Shown: in pieces, positions 42,044-50,958 of the stretch
How positions within the stretch are numbered: the first letter of the stretch is position 1
Layout of the letters: each line of letters begins with the position of its first letter
Assembly (NCBI GenBank): GCA_963826475.1
Contig: CAWGXC010000003.1
Coordinates: forward strand, 930,001 to 994,000
DNA: 64,000 nucleotides
Origin: RHKX01 sp963826475
Lineage (GTDB): Bacteria; Actinomycetota; Thermoleophilia; Solirubrobacterales; 70-9
Direction of reading: 5' to 3'
Notes under the pieces: model-generated
The model's database searches: none
What the model was told of the DNA's origin: nothing
The model's input: the letters and a program-made list of their open reading frames with translations, nothing else
Translations under genes and position numbers: made by a program

Positions 42044-42946
42044 ATGAGCGACGGACCTCCGGACGACGCGGTTGAGGAAGCGGCTGCGCCCCAGGGAAGC
42101 GGCGGCGTTGCGCCACCCGCCATCCCTCTCGACGCCGACGCGACGCAGTCGATGCACTTCCACCGGCTGCTGCGCCATCCGCTCACGCTTAGCCTCGGCA
42201 CCACGCTGCTGATCGCCGCCTTCGTCGGCGGGACGGTCGGAGCCGGCCCGGCGATCGGCGGAGCCGCGGCAGCCGCCGCCCTCCTACTGGTCCTGCTGAT
42301 CGTCTTCGTGCTCGCGTCGAACGCCGCGGAGGAGGACTTCTTCAGCTCCTACGCCTCGACGCGCGGTCTCTCCAGGCAGTCCGGGCGCGGCCACCTGCCG
42401 CCGACGACCCCGCTGCTCCGCAAGGGCGACAAACGCTACGCCGAGGAGGTCATGGACGGGACCCTCCCCGGTGGACTCCCCGGGGCCCTCGGCCTCTACA
42501 CCTACGAGGAGAAGACCCGCGACAGCAACGGCAACGAGGACACGACCTATTACAAGTTCACGGTGGTCATGCACGACCTGCCGGCCGTCGCGCAGAAGGT
42601 CAGCGACGTCTACTGCCAGCGGCGCTCAGGCTTCCGCTTCATGGACTCGGCGGAGGACGCCTTCCGGCGGATGAAGCGGCTCGAGCTGGAGAGCGACGCC
42701 TTCGACAAGCGCTACGAGGTCTTCTATGGCGCCAACGATGACGAGAACTGGATGAAGCAGCTGTTCTCCCCCAAGTTCATCGTCTGGCTGACCGAGGATC
42801 CGCCCAAGGACTTCGCCTTCGAGCTCTCCGCGGGCAGCCTCTGCGTCAACGTCAAGAAGCATTACGACAACGCCGTCGACCTCGACGCACTCTGCGTGGC
42901 GGCCTCGGAGGTCGCCCGTCGCCTCGCCGGCGAAGCCGCCGAGTAG
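42044..42946 (+). CDS. two-helix membrane protein, DUF3137-like, unknown function
   Basis: I know no function for this 300-residue protein. A Pro/Ala-rich head of about 45 residues precedes two adjacent transmembrane helices (LTLSLGTTLLIAAFVGGTVGAG; AAAAALLLVLLIVFVLA). A soluble domain follows with YYKFTVVMHDLPAVAQKVSDVYCQRR, and RLELESDAFDKRYEVFYGANDDENWMKQLFSPKFIVWL, a pattern resembling DUF3137. The soluble part should be cytoplasmic. The ATG at 42044 has no clear ribosome site. It is divergent from mraZ and ends 7 bases from the convergent tadC stop. Confidence 0.7.
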   Translation: MSDGPPDDAVEEAAAPQGSGGVAPPAIPLDADATQSMHFHRLLRHPLTLSLGTTLLIAAFVGGTVGAGPAIGGAAAAAALLLVLLIVFVLASNAAEEDFFSSYASTRGLSRQSGRGHLPPTTPLLRKGDKRYAEEVMDGTLPGGLPGALGLYTYEEKTRDSNGNEDTTYYKFTVVMHDLPAVAQKVSDVYCQRRSGFRFMDSAEDAFRRMKRLELESDAFDKRYEVFYGANDDENWMKQLFSPKFIVWLTEDPPKDFAFELSAGSLCVNVKKHYDNAVDLDALCVAASEVARRLAGEAAE

Positions 42947-42953
42947 CGCCTCT

Positions 42954-43790
42954 CTAGAACGAGGGCAACAGCGAGCCGGAGTTGGCGACGATCGCCGCCG
43001 CCACGATCAGCAGAACCGAGGGAACGAGCAGCAGCGCGACCGCAAGCTGCATCTTCGGAGCGGCCCGCGCGGCGCGCTCGCCGATCCGGCGGCGACCGTC
43101 ATCACGGAGCGAGGCCGCCTGCTCGTTCAGCGTCCGCGAGAGCGGCGAGCCGTGGCGGCGCGAGCGCTCCAGCGTCGCGGCAAGGCCGCCGAGCGTGTCG
43201 CCATGAGAGCGCTCGCGCAAAGCCCGCAGGGCGACCTCCTGAGAGTCCCCACACTCGATCGCGGTGACGGTCCTGGCGAGCTCCTCGCGTAGCGGCCCGC
43301 TGCTGCTGCGCATTGCCTCGGCGAGCAGGGCGCCGGCGGAGCGGCCGGAGGAGGCGCCCGTCGCCATCAGGTCGAGGACATCTGGAAGCGTCGCCGCTAC
43401 GCGCCGGCGGCGGTCGCGGGCGGTCCGATCGAGCAGCAGGTCGGGGATGAGGAAAGCGGCCGCCGGAACGCCGACGACGACCAGCGACCCCAGCCGGCCG
43501 GGCAAGACCGGTGCCGCCAGCAGCGCCAGCGGCACCGAGATGGCCGCGACGGCGCTCTTCGCGGTGAGGACGAGCTGCGGGGTCAGCCGGTGCTCGAGGG
43601 CGGCCCGCTCGATCCGACGGTCGAGTCCCGCTGCCAGGTGTCGGGGAGCCTCCACGCCGCCGAGCGAACCAAGCCCTCGCGAGAGACGCCTGCGAGCCAG
43701 CTCCGACGCCCGCTCGCCTCGCTCTCCGATCAGCTCCCAGAGCGACGCCGCGACGAGCAGCGCACAAGCGGCCGCCAGCAGCGCGCTCAC
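42954..43790 (-). CDS. tadC: TadC-type type II secretion system F protein
   Basis: This is an inner-membrane platform protein of the Tad/Flp pilus machine (278 aa). It has three to four hydrophobic segments and a T2SSF domain with PDVLDLMATGASSGRSAGALLAEAMRSSSGPLREELARTVTAIECGDSQEVALRALRERS, LERSRRHGSPLSRTLNEQAASLRDDGRRRIGERAARAAPKMQLAVAL and a C-terminal helix. The GTG start overlaps the tadB stop (GTGA). It ends the operon. Confidence 0.85.
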   Translation of the reverse strand: MSALLAAACALLVAASLWELIGERGERASELARRRLSRGLGSLGGVEAPRHLAAGLDRRIERAALEHRLTPQLVLTAKSAVAAISVPLALLAAPVLPGRLGSLVVVGVPAAAFLIPDLLLDRTARDRRRRVAATLPDVLDLMATGASSGRSAGALLAEAMRSSSGPLREELARTVTAIECGDSQEVALRALRERSHGDTLGGLAATLERSRRHGSPLSRTLNEQAASLRDDGRRRIGERAARAAPKMQLAVALLLVPSVLLIVAAAIVANSGSLLPSF

Positions 43791-44641
43791 GAGCCGACGT
43801 CCCCCAGCCTGCGAATCGCGAAGAAGCCCGCCAGCTGTAAGGCGCCGGCCAGCGCAAGCAGCCCGACCGCCGCCGGCGAGCCCAGCATCCCGGCGACGAA
43901 CCCGGGCGAGATCAGCTCGACCATCAGGCCCATGAAGAGCGGCATCACCACGACCATCCCGCCGGTCAGCCTCGCCTGAGACGTGGCCGCGTACGCCTCG
44001 CGCTCCGCGCGCTGGCGGTGGGCGGCTGCCATCGCGTGGCGCCGGAGCAGATCGGCGAGGTCGCCCCCGACCCGTTCCTGGGAGAGCACCGCGGCCACTA
44101 GCGCCTGGACCCGCTCGGAGGGAACCCGCTCGAGCACCCCCCGGAGCGCCTCACGCGGCGGCAGCCCGAGCTCGAGGTCCGCAGCGGCCCGTGCGAGCTC
44201 GATGGCCGAGGGACCCTCGAGGGCCGTGCCGGCCCCCAGCAGGGCGGCCCGCAGGGAGCCGCCGCCGGCCACGGCGTCGGCGATGGCGGCCGCGATCGCC
44301 GGAACGTCCCGCTCGACCCGGAGCCGGTAGCGACGCTGGCGCCGCGCCACCGCCCAGCCGGCGACGGTGGGGCCGGCCGCGGCGATCCCCGCCAGCGGAC
44401 CGGGGCCCGAGACGAGGACGGCGAGCGCGCCGAGCGCCATGCCGGCGACCACGCCGAGGCGCCGGCGCTCGTCCTCGTTCGGCGGGCGATTCTCGCGCCC
44501 GGCCAGGGCGAGGGTCTGCAACGCGGCGTCGAGCTGGCGCAGGGCCGACGGCATCGTCGCCAGCGCCTCACGCAACGCGACCGCCACCGCGCCCCCACCG
44601 ATGGCGGCGAGCAGAACCGGCAGGGCGGCGGAAAGGCTCAT
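43787..44641 (-). CDS. tadB: TadB-type type II secretion system F protein
   Basis: This is the second Tad platform protein (284 aa). It begins with a helix (LSAALPVLLAAIGGGAVAVAL), has a pair of helices around residue 75-100, and a T2SSF domain: AAAIADAVAGGGSLRAALLGAGTALEGPSAIELARAAADLELGLPPREALRGVLERVPSERVQALVAAVLSQERVGGDLADLLRRHA. Two further helices follow. The ATG overlaps the tadA stop (ATGA). With TadC it should anchor the TadA ATPase. Confidence 0.85.
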   Translation of the reverse strand: MSLSAALPVLLAAIGGGAVAVALREALATMPSALRQLDAALQTLALAGRENRPPNEDERRRLGVVAGMALGALAVLVSGPGPLAGIAAAGPTVAGWAVARRQRRYRLRVERDVPAIAAAIADAVAGGGSLRAALLGAGTALEGPSAIELARAAADLELGLPPREALRGVLERVPSERVQALVAAVLSQERVGGDLADLLRRHAMAAAHRQRAEREAYAATSQARLTGGMVVVMPLFMGLMVELISPGFVAGMLGSPAAVGLLALAGALQLAGFFAIRRLGDVGS

Positions 44642-45790
44642 GACTCCGACTCCGCCGACTGCCGCGACCAGATCTCACGCGTCGCCGGAGCGCCGGCGAC
44701 TCTGACCACGTCGGCGAGGGCGACGGCATGCCTCGTCCCCGCCGGGCCCCGCTCGAGATGAAGGACTAGATCGATCGCGCCTCCCATCTGGTCGCGAACG
44801 ACCTCGTGTGGAACGCCCAGGCCGGCCATCATCGCCAGCGTCTCGATCCGGCGGAGCGCGTCCGCGGCGCCGTTGGCATGAACCGTCGAGAGCGCGCCTC
44901 GGTGACCGGTGTTCAGGGCGATCAGGAGGTCCATGGCCTCGCCGCCGCGAACCTCGCCGATCACGATCCGGTCGGGCCGCATTCGCAGCGCATTGCGCAC
45001 GAGATCGCGGATCGAGACCTCGCCTGCCCCCTCGATGCCCGCCGGCCTGCTCTCCAGGCGGACGACGTGAGGCTGGCGCAGGCTCAGCTCGGCCGCGTCC
45101 TCGATCGTGATCACCCGTTCGCCGGGATCGATGAAGCCGGACAACGCGTTCAGCACGGTGGTCTTGCCGGAACCGGTTCCGCCGCTGATGAGCAGGTTCC
45201 TGCGCTCGCCCACCGCTGCCCGAAGCAGCTCGAGGAGCTCGATGTCGAAGGTCCCCCGCGCGACGAGCTCGTCGGGATCCGGGCGAATGCCGGCGAACCG
45301 CCGGATTGACAGCGAGGGCCCGTCGACGGCGAGCGGCGGGATGATCACGTTGACCCGCGAGCCGTCGGCGAGCCTGCCGTCCGCCATCGGGCTGAGCTCG
45401 TCGACCCGCCTGCCGATCGGCCCCAGCACCCGCTCGATCAGGTCCCGCAGCTGCTCCTCATCACGGAATGCCACCTCAGTGCGGACGAGCCGGCCGCGCC
45501 GCTCGATCCAGACCTCACGGTGGCCGTTGACGAGCACCTCCTCGACCTCGGGATCCCGCAGCAGCTCCTCGAGCGGGCCGAGGCCGACCGTATCCCTGAG
45601 TACGCCGGTCGACCAGCTCGTCGCGGCGCGCGTCCGAGAGCACCGCCGCCTCGGTCGAGACGATGCCCTCGACCGCCTCGGCAAGAGGCACCGCTTCGAC
45701 GCTCCCCGAGACGGCGAGGGCCCGGCGCTGCTCGATCAGCTTGGCCCGGAGCTCGCCGGTGAGGGTCTCGAGGTGGTCGACGGACGTCAT
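44638..45790 (-). CDS. tadA: TadA-type secretion ATPase, split by an apparent +1 frameshift
   Basis: TadA is the hexameric ATPase that drives Flp pilus assembly. The C-terminal 322 codons hold VGLGPLEELLRDPEVEEVLVNGH, Walker A ISGGTGSGKTTVLNAL, ITIEDAAELSL, RMRPDRIVIGEVRGGEAMDLL and NTGHRGALSTVHAN. The N-terminal 62 residues (MTSVDHLETLTGELRAKLIEQ... RRDELVDR) lie in another frame starting at ATG 45790, which overlaps the cpaB stop. The frames join as DELVDR/VLRDTVGLGPLE if one C near 45604 is skipped. Whether this is a sequencing error, a mutation or recoding cannot be told here. Confidence 0.8.
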
Positions 45791-46458
45791 CGTTGGGACG
45801 CCGGGATCAGGCGGATCTCGCGGGCGAAGTTCTCGGCCTCGATCAGATCCAGCGCCTGCCGGCGGGTGAGCGCAAGCGTCGCGGTCCACCCATCGATCCC
45901 CTCGGTCGGTGTCGACTCCGGCGATGCCCGCACGATCGAGAGCAGCCTCACCCCCTCGGCGGCGACCCGCACCCTCGCCCGCCCGCCGGTCACCGGCTCC
46001 CCGGCCACGACGACGTCGACGCGCGCCGGTCCCGCTGCGCCGAGCGTTGCGAGCGCTCCGGCCGCCGTGACCGTGATCTCGACCGGCTGGAGGTCGTCGC
46101 CGAGGCGAGGAGCGCTCCGCCCCGGCGAGCTCGGCGGAGCCCTGAGCTGCGAAGCGAGGAGATAGGAGCCTGCGGGCACCGAAGCGATCGGCTTCCGCCC
46201 GACCGCCTGGGAGGGGTCGCCCAGTACGTCAGGCGGGAGGAAGCGCGCCGGGACCTCACGCAGCTCCAGCGACCGTTGCGATCCCTTTCGGTCGATCACC
46301 TTCCCTGCCGGGAGCGAGTCGCTGACGACCACGACCGCGCGGAGGACCCCGAGCTGGTCGTCGAAGCTGTCGCGATATCCGGACGCGATCGCGGCCGAGC
46401 CAACTGCGCAGGCGACGGCCAAGGCCGCGAAGGCAACGGCACGAGCCCGGCGGCTCAC
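45787..46458 (-). CDS. cpaB: CpaB/RcpC-like SAF-domain pilus assembly protein
   Basis: One N-terminal transmembrane helix (AVAFAALAVACAVGSAAIA) is followed by a SAF-like domain (VVVVSDSLPAGKVIDRKGSQRSLELREVPARFLPPDVLGDPSQAVGRKPIASVPAGSYLLASQL) and an RcpC-like beta domain. CpaB proteins sit on the outside of the membrane in Tad systems. GTG 46458 overlaps the kinase stop (GTGA), and the stop overlaps the tadA ATG. Length is 223 aa. Assignment relies on the SAF pattern and Tad neighbours. Confidence 0.8.
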   Translation of the reverse strand: MSRRARAVAFAALAVACAVGSAAIASGYRDSFDDQLGVLRAVVVVSDSLPAGKVIDRKGSQRSLELREVPARFLPPDVLGDPSQAVGRKPIASVPAGSYLLASQLRAPPSSPGRSAPRLGDDLQPVEITVTAAGALATLGAAGPARVDVVVAGEPVTGGRARVRVAAEGVRLLSIVRASPESTPTEGIDGWTATLALTRRQALDLIEAENFAREIRLIPASQR

Positions 46459-47114
46459 CCGCGCCCGGTGAGAGGGAGGGTGAGCGCCGCGAAGGTACCG
46501 CCGTCCTCGCTCGCGGAAGGTCCGATCAACGCGCCGCCTGAATCAGAAGCGGCGGCCCGAGCAAGCACGAGGCCGTGACCACGCCGCGGATCGCCCGTCG
46601 GCGCCTGCCGCGACGAAGGCCCCTCATCGCGCACCTCGATCCGCGCCACGTCGCCTTCCGTGAATGCCCGGACGTCGACCCGGCCGCTGCCATGATCGAA
46701 CGCGTTCGCGACGAGGTTGTCGAGGGCCGCGCCGAGCCTGACCGGATCGGCGATGACGGCGCCCTCGTCGGGGACCGCATGGACGGCGACCCCGAATGGC
46801 CGCCAGCGCCGGCCGAGCCCGGAGGTCAAGTCGCTGAGCGGCGTCGGCGAGGCCACCGGCGCCCCGGCCCCCCCGTTGATCGTTGCGTCGAGCTCGCCGA
46901 GAGCGCCACGAGCCTGCTCGAGGCAGCCGCGGAGTGCGGCGCGCTCGGGGAGAGGGCGCTCCGCGAGGAGGACGAGCGCCTGCAGCGGCCGGCGCAGCTC
47001 GTGCAGGGCGCGGTTGAGGACGACCGTCCGGTGGGAGGCGAGGCGCGAGCGGTGCACCTCCAGCGCGACGAAAGCGACTACGCCCAGCGCCGGTAATGCC
47101 GAGCCCGCGCTCAA
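46455..47114 (-). CDS. small sensor histidine kinase of the Tad operon
   Basis: This is a compact kinase (219 aa) with one N-terminal hydrophobic segment (LPALGVVAFVALEVHRS). It has an H box with the phospho-acceptor in LNRALHELRRPLQALVLL, an N box ALDNLVANAFDHG and a G box DEGPSS...RRGHGLVLARAA. No extracytoplasmic sensor domain is visible. I start at TTG 47114, which overlaps the response-regulator stop (TTGA). It presumably phosphorylates the regulator encoded just upstream. Confidence 0.83.
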   Translation of the reverse strand: MSAGSALPALGVVAFVALEVHRSRLASHRTVVLNRALHELRRPLQALVLLAERPLPERAALRGCLEQARGALGELDATINGGAGAPVASPTPLSDLTSGLGRRWRPFGVAVHAVPDEGAVIADPVRLGAALDNLVANAFDHGSGRVDVRAFTEGDVARIEVRDEGPSSRQAPTGDPRRGHGLVLARAAASDSGGALIGPSASEDGGTFAALTLPLTGRG

Positions 47115-47824
47115 GCCTCCACCAGCCGGTAGCCGACGCCCCAGCAATTGATCACGAACCTGCCCCGCTCCGGGTCGAGCTTGCGCCGCAGCCGACTGGC
47201 GTGCGAGTCGAGGGTGCGGGTCTTGCCCATCGACTGAAAGCCCCAGACCTGGCGCAGGAGCTCCTCCTTTGTGAACACCCGCTGCGGTTCGGCGACGAGC
47301 GCGCGGAGCAGCTCGAACTCCTTGTTGGCCAGCGCGACCTGCCGCTCCCCAACCCGCACCTCTCGGGTGGCGCAGTCGACGGCGAGCAGGCCGACCCTGG
47401 TCGGACCGCGACGCGGACCACCTCTGCGATCGAGCTGCTTGCGGATCCTGATCAGCAGCTCGTCGTAGTTGAACGGCTTTGTCAGGTACTCGTCAGCTCC
47501 CTCGCGCAGGCCGCGAACCCGCTCGCCGGCGGATGCGCAGCCGCTGAGCACGATGATCGGCAACGCCGGATCGAAGGCCGCCGCCGGCCCCTCGGAGGAG
47601 CGGATGCGGCGAATCACGTCGAGGCCCGATGCGTCCGGCAGCCGCAGGTCGATCAAAAGCGCGTCGGGTGTGTGGAAGCGGCACAGGCGCAGCGCATCCT
47701 CGGCCGTGGCCGCCGGCAACGCGGTGAAGCGGTCGGCGTCGAGGTTCTCGCAGAGCATCTCGCGGGTGATCTCGTCGTCCTCGCAGACGACCAGGGTGGC
47801 GAGGCTCTCGATCTCGGGCAGCAT
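47111..47824 (-). CDS. OmpR-family response regulator
   Basis: The receiver domain has the acidic pair in VVCEDDEITREML, the phosphorylated Asp in DALLIDLRLPDASG, Ser in IIVLSG and Lys in YLTKPFNYDELL. A winged-helix DNA-binding domain follows (NKEFELLRALVAEPQRVFTKEELLRQVWGF, TLDSHASRLRRKLD, GVGYRLVEA). Start ATG 47824 gives 237 residues. As first gene of the regulator-kinase-cpaB-tadA-tadB-tadC run it probably controls the operon. Confidence 0.92.
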   Translation of the reverse strand: MLPEIESLATLVVCEDDEITREMLCENLDADRFTALPAATAEDALRLCRFHTPDALLIDLRLPDASGLDVIRRIRSSEGPAAAFDPALPIIVLSGCASAGERVRGLREGADEYLTKPFNYDELLIRIRKQLDRRGGPRRGPTRVGLLAVDCATREVRVGERQVALANKEFELLRALVAEPQRVFTKEELLRQVWGFQSMGKTRTLDSHASRLRRKLDPERGRFVINCWGVGYRLVEA

Positions 47825-47869
47825 CTTCGGCCCGTGAAGCCCGGGGTGAGGTGGGGCGCCCCCCGGGAG

Positions 47870-47899
47870 TCGACCGCTCGCGCCGCCCAATGCTAGGTT
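47870..47899 (+). promoter_or_regulatory. possible promoter for the secreted protein gene at 47952
   Basis: TCGACC (47870-47875) and an extended -10, TGC-TAGGTT (hexamer 47894-47899), are 18 bases apart. Transcription would start near 47906, 45 bases before the GTG, which has its own AGGGGGA ribosome site. Confidence 0.35.
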
Positions 47900-47951
47900 C
47901 GGATTCAGCGGAGGCTCACCGGGGGCTCCATCGATCGGCAGGGGGAAATCA

Positions 47952-49157
47952 GTGACAGGACGTAGACGGCCTGCGGGTCGTCCTATTCAATCTCGGCGCT
48001 CGCGCATAAAGCTCCTCGTCGCCGCGGCCCTGACGGCGTCGCTCGGCGTACTCGTCATTGCCGCCCAGGCGGCTGCACCGCCTAATCGCTACGTCCATGT
48101 CGGCGTCAACGATGCCAAGAACGCGGAGGTCGCCAAGAAGATCACGATCACCAAGAAGCCCGGCCAGAAGCACGACTCGGTGGTCGCGCTGAAGTCCAGC
48201 GACCTCGGTCCGATCAAGGCCGGCGAGAGCATCCGCGGCCAGGGTGAGGTCGAGGTCTCGGTGACGTGCACGGAGCCGATGCCGCAGTGCATCGGCAAGA
48301 TCTACAAGTACTCGCCGAGCGTCGAGGCCCAGTTCGTGCTCGCCAAATCACCGCATTCGAGCCATGGCGAAAAGCTCGGCAAGCCGGTCAAGCGCACCTG
48401 CTCTCAGAGCTACCCCGACCGCAACCATCACTGCGTGCTCGTCCTCGATAGAACCGACAAGGCACGGCACTCCTGCAAGGGCTGTTCGCTCAACATCGTC
48501 CTGACTGCCTGGGACAAGAAGGCGAAGTCCAACAACATCCTGGTGGTCGGCGGCGACAGCGACCATGGCATCGAACAGGGCCGGGCGTCGATCAGCGCCG
48601 CCGTCTTTCACGCCAGCGCGAAGAAGGCGACGCGCACCTACCACTCATCCAAGGTTCTGACCAAGAAGGCAGAGGTCGTCAACTCGAGCTCTGACTCGAA
48701 GCAGACCTCGCTCGGCTCGGTGCGGATCGACGGCCTCAAACAAGGTGATGCCCTGATCGTCACGGCGACCGCGCGCACCGACATCGGACACCTCGGCTAC
48801 AACGTGCTCACCCAGGCCGAGGTCGTGGTCTCCCAGAAGGGACCGAAGTCAGACAGCAACTCGGGGACTCCCGTGCTGGCGATGTCGAAGCACGGGAAGA
48901 TCTCGGTCCAGAACGGCTTCAACTGCACCCAGGGCTCCAGCGACTACCGGAACCCCTGCCCGATCCACAAGGTCGGCTCCGCGTACATGCTGAAGTCGGC
49001 CGTGAAGAAGCCGAACAACGACAAGGGCAAGGTGGTGCCGCTCTACTTCAACCTGATCGCCAGCTTCGGCGCCCAGTATGGGAAGCCCTTCAAGTCGGGG
49101 GACAAGGTGAAGGTGCGGTCGGTCAACATCCGAGTGAAGCGGATCGCAGCCGGCTGA
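47952..49157 (+). CDS. secreted lysine/serine-rich protein, function unknown
   Basis: I do not recognise a family. GTG 47952 has a good AGGGGGA ribosome site. The start carries a basic n-region and signal peptide (SRRSRIKLLVAAALTASLGVLVIAAQAAA, cleavage after AQAAA). The mature 360 residues are beta-rich and Lys/Ser/Thr-rich, with paired cysteines (VTCTEPMPQCIGK; RTCSQSYPDRNHHC; HSCKGCSLN; FNCTQGSSDYRNPC) likely in disulphides. No membrane anchor follows. It is divergent from the Tad operon, so it could be surface material linked to it; that is speculation. Confidence 0.7.
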   Translation: MTGRRRPAGRPIQSRRSRIKLLVAAALTASLGVLVIAAQAAAPPNRYVHVGVNDAKNAEVAKKITITKKPGQKHDSVVALKSSDLGPIKAGESIRGQGEVEVSVTCTEPMPQCIGKIYKYSPSVEAQFVLAKSPHSSHGEKLGKPVKRTCSQSYPDRNHHCVLVLDRTDKARHSCKGCSLNIVLTAWDKKAKSNNILVVGGDSDHGIEQGRASISAAVFHASAKKATRTYHSSKVLTKKAEVVNSSSDSKQTSLGSVRIDGLKQGDALIVTATARTDIGHLGYNVLTQAEVVVSQKGPKSDSNSGTPVLAMSKHGKISVQNGFNCTQGSSDYRNPCPIHKVGSAYMLKSAVKKPNNDKGKVVPLYFNLIASFGAQYGKPFKSGDKVKVRSVNIRVKRIAAG

Positions 49158-49232
49158 GCGAGTCGGCCGTGGCCGTCAGCGCCGGCAGAGGAACCTTTCA
49201 ATCTCGAGGTAGCCGAAGCGCCCCCGGAGCCG

Positions 49233-49583
49233 CTACCGGCCGACGACGACCTTCCCTTTGAAGCCGTGAACCGTGCAGACGTAGGCGTAGGACCCCTTCT
49301 GCTTGAACTTGAGGTGGTAGCCGGCCTTCGACCTGGTGACCGACTTCTCGCCGAGGCGCCGGAACGTCACGTTGTGGGGCGCGTTGCTGTCCCACGACCA
49401 CCTCACCCGCGTGCCCTTGCCGACGTGGATGGTCTTCGGCGCAAACGTGTAGTTGGCCTCGCTGTCGCCCTTGATGGCGACCTTCTGCCCTGAGGCCGCC
49501 GAGGTCGAGGCGGCAAGGGCTCCGACGGCCGCGCAGGTGGCGAGCAGTGCTGATGCGGTTTTGATTCGACTGCTGGTCGTCAT
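49233..49583 (-). CDS. exported cupredoxin (plastocyanin-like) domain protein
   Basis: A signal peptide (ASALLATCAAVGALAASTSAASG) precedes one cupredoxin domain in 116 residues. The copper ligands expected are His in SNAPHNVTF, and Cys and His in YVCTVHGFKGKVVVGR. The axial Met that usually follows (HxxxxM) is absent, so copper binding may be altered. ATG 49583 has GGGAAGG upstream. It is divergent from an MFS gene with only 54 bases between them. An electron-transfer or copper-handling role is inferred. Confidence 0.8.
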   Translation of the reverse strand: MTTSSRIKTASALLATCAAVGALAASTSAASGQKVAIKGDSEANYTFAPKTIHVGKGTRVRWSWDSNAPHNVTFRRLGEKSVTRSKAGYHLKFKQKGSYAYVCTVHGFKGKVVVGR

Positions 49584-49637
49584 CTGGCCTTCCCGGTGTC
49601 CGATCATTTCCGAGCGCGATTCCTCAGAGTGTCGATC

Positions 49638-50915
49638 ATGGACGATCTCGCCCATCTGCTGCGGCACCGGAACTTCCGGTACCTCTGGCTCGCGCACTCG
49701 GCTTCGATCATCGGCGATGGATTGGTCATCACCGCGCTGGCGATCTACGTCACCCAGCTGACCGGCGATGCGAGCGACCTCGGTCTGGTGCTCGCCGGCG
49801 CCGCTCTGCCGCTGGTCACCTTCACCTTGATCGGCGGGGTCTGGGCTGACCGCCTGCCGCGCCAGCGCCTGATGATCGTGACCGATCTGGTTCGCTTCGC
49901 CCTGCACGCGACGCTTGCCTGCCTGATCTTCTTCGGCGAACCCAAGATCTGGCAGATCGTCGCGATCGAATTGCTCTTCGGAATCGCCGAGGCATTCTTC
50001 CGCCCCGCATCGACCGGGTTGCTGCCGCAGACGGTGCCGGGGGAGGAGATCCAGCGGGCGAACGCGCTGATGGCGACGATGAGCAACGTCGCCGAGCTCA
50101 CCGGTCCGGCGCTCGCGACAGCGCTCGTGCTCGGCGTCGGGGCGGGCACCGCCTTCGCTTTCGACGCCGCCACGTTCCTGATCAGCGCCGCGCTGCTGAC
50201 CCAGGTCGGCATCCGCCCGCGTCGGGTCGGCGAGGAGCGGCCGGCCGAGCGCGGGACCTTCTTGGCCGAGATCCGCGAGGGCTTCGAGGAGGTGCGCTCC
50301 CGAGCTTGGGTCTGGGCGACGCTCCTCGCGTTCTCGGTCGCGCTTTTCTGCGGCCTTGCGCCGGAGTTCGTCCTCGGCCCCACGATCGCCAGGGAGCAGT
50401 ACGGAGACATCGCGGTCTACGGGGTCTTCGCGGCTTCACTCGGCGCCGGGACCATCGCCGGGTCGCTGATCGGGATTCGCTGGCGACCGCGCTACCCGAT
50501 GAGGGTCGCGGTTGGCCTGGCGATCATCTGGCCGCTGTCGGCCATCGTCTTCGCCGCCGGCCTCCCGCTGGGGCTGGTGATCCCGGCGACGGTCGTCGGA
50601 GGCGCCGCGGTCTCCCTGTTCGACGTCTTCTGGATGACGGCCCTGATCGAACGCATCCCGGCCGACCGGCTCTCCCGGGTCAGCTCCTTCGACTGGACGA
50701 TCGCCATCGGGCTGCTGCCGCTCGGCTACATCGTCGCCGGACCGCTCGCCGCAGCGATCGGCGCGGTTGAGGTGATGATCGGCGGCTCGCTGCTCGCCTC
50801 GATCGCGCTCTCGCTCGCGCTGCTGCCGCGCGAAACCCGGATGCTCGAGCGGCTCGGGTTTGCCGAGGACGTCAACGCCACCTTCGTTGACCTTCCCCGG
50901 CTGCCGAATCCCTGA
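49638..50915 (+). CDS. MFS transporter, EntS/MFS_3-like exporter
   Basis: This is a twelve-helix major-facilitator protein of about 425 residues. It begins LLRHRNFRYLWLAHSASIIGDGLVITALAIYVTQLTGDASDLGLVLAGAALPLVTFTLIGGVWADRLPRQRLMIVTDLVR. That pattern, including the GGVWADRLPRQR loop, is typical of the EntS/macrolide-efflux-like group. LPQTVPGEEIQRANALMATMSNVAELTGPAL is also characteristic. An in-frame GTG at 49596 would add 14 residues. The substrate is unknown. Confidence 0.85.
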   Translation: MDDLAHLLRHRNFRYLWLAHSASIIGDGLVITALAIYVTQLTGDASDLGLVLAGAALPLVTFTLIGGVWADRLPRQRLMIVTDLVRFALHATLACLIFFGEPKIWQIVAIELLFGIAEAFFRPASTGLLPQTVPGEEIQRANALMATMSNVAELTGPALATALVLGVGAGTAFAFDAATFLISAALLTQVGIRPRRVGEERPAERGTFLAEIREGFEEVRSRAWVWATLLAFSVALFCGLAPEFVLGPTIAREQYGDIAVYGVFAASLGAGTIAGSLIGIRWRPRYPMRVAVGLAIIWPLSAIVFAAGLPLGLVIPATVVGGAAVSLFDVFWMTALIERIPADRLSRVSSFDWTIAIGLLPLGYIVAGPLAAAIGAVEVMIGGSLLASIALSLALLPRETRMLERLGFAEDVNATFVDLPRLPNP

Positions 50916-50919
50916 CCCC

Positions 50920-50952
50920 TTGACAAACGCCAGTGAGTGAGTGCATACTCAC
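50920..50952 (+). promoter_or_regulatory. tetR promoter with overlapping inverted-repeat operator
   Basis: A perfect -35 TTGACA (50920-50925) and a -10-like CATACT (50944-50949) are 18 bases apart. The inverted repeat GTGAGT-GCAT-ACTCAC (50937-50952) covers the -10. The TetR ATG at 50959 follows by 9 bases. The element CAGTGAGTGA at 50931 recurs before the adjacent exporter gene. Confidence 0.7.
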
Positions 50953-50958
50953 ACCTCG

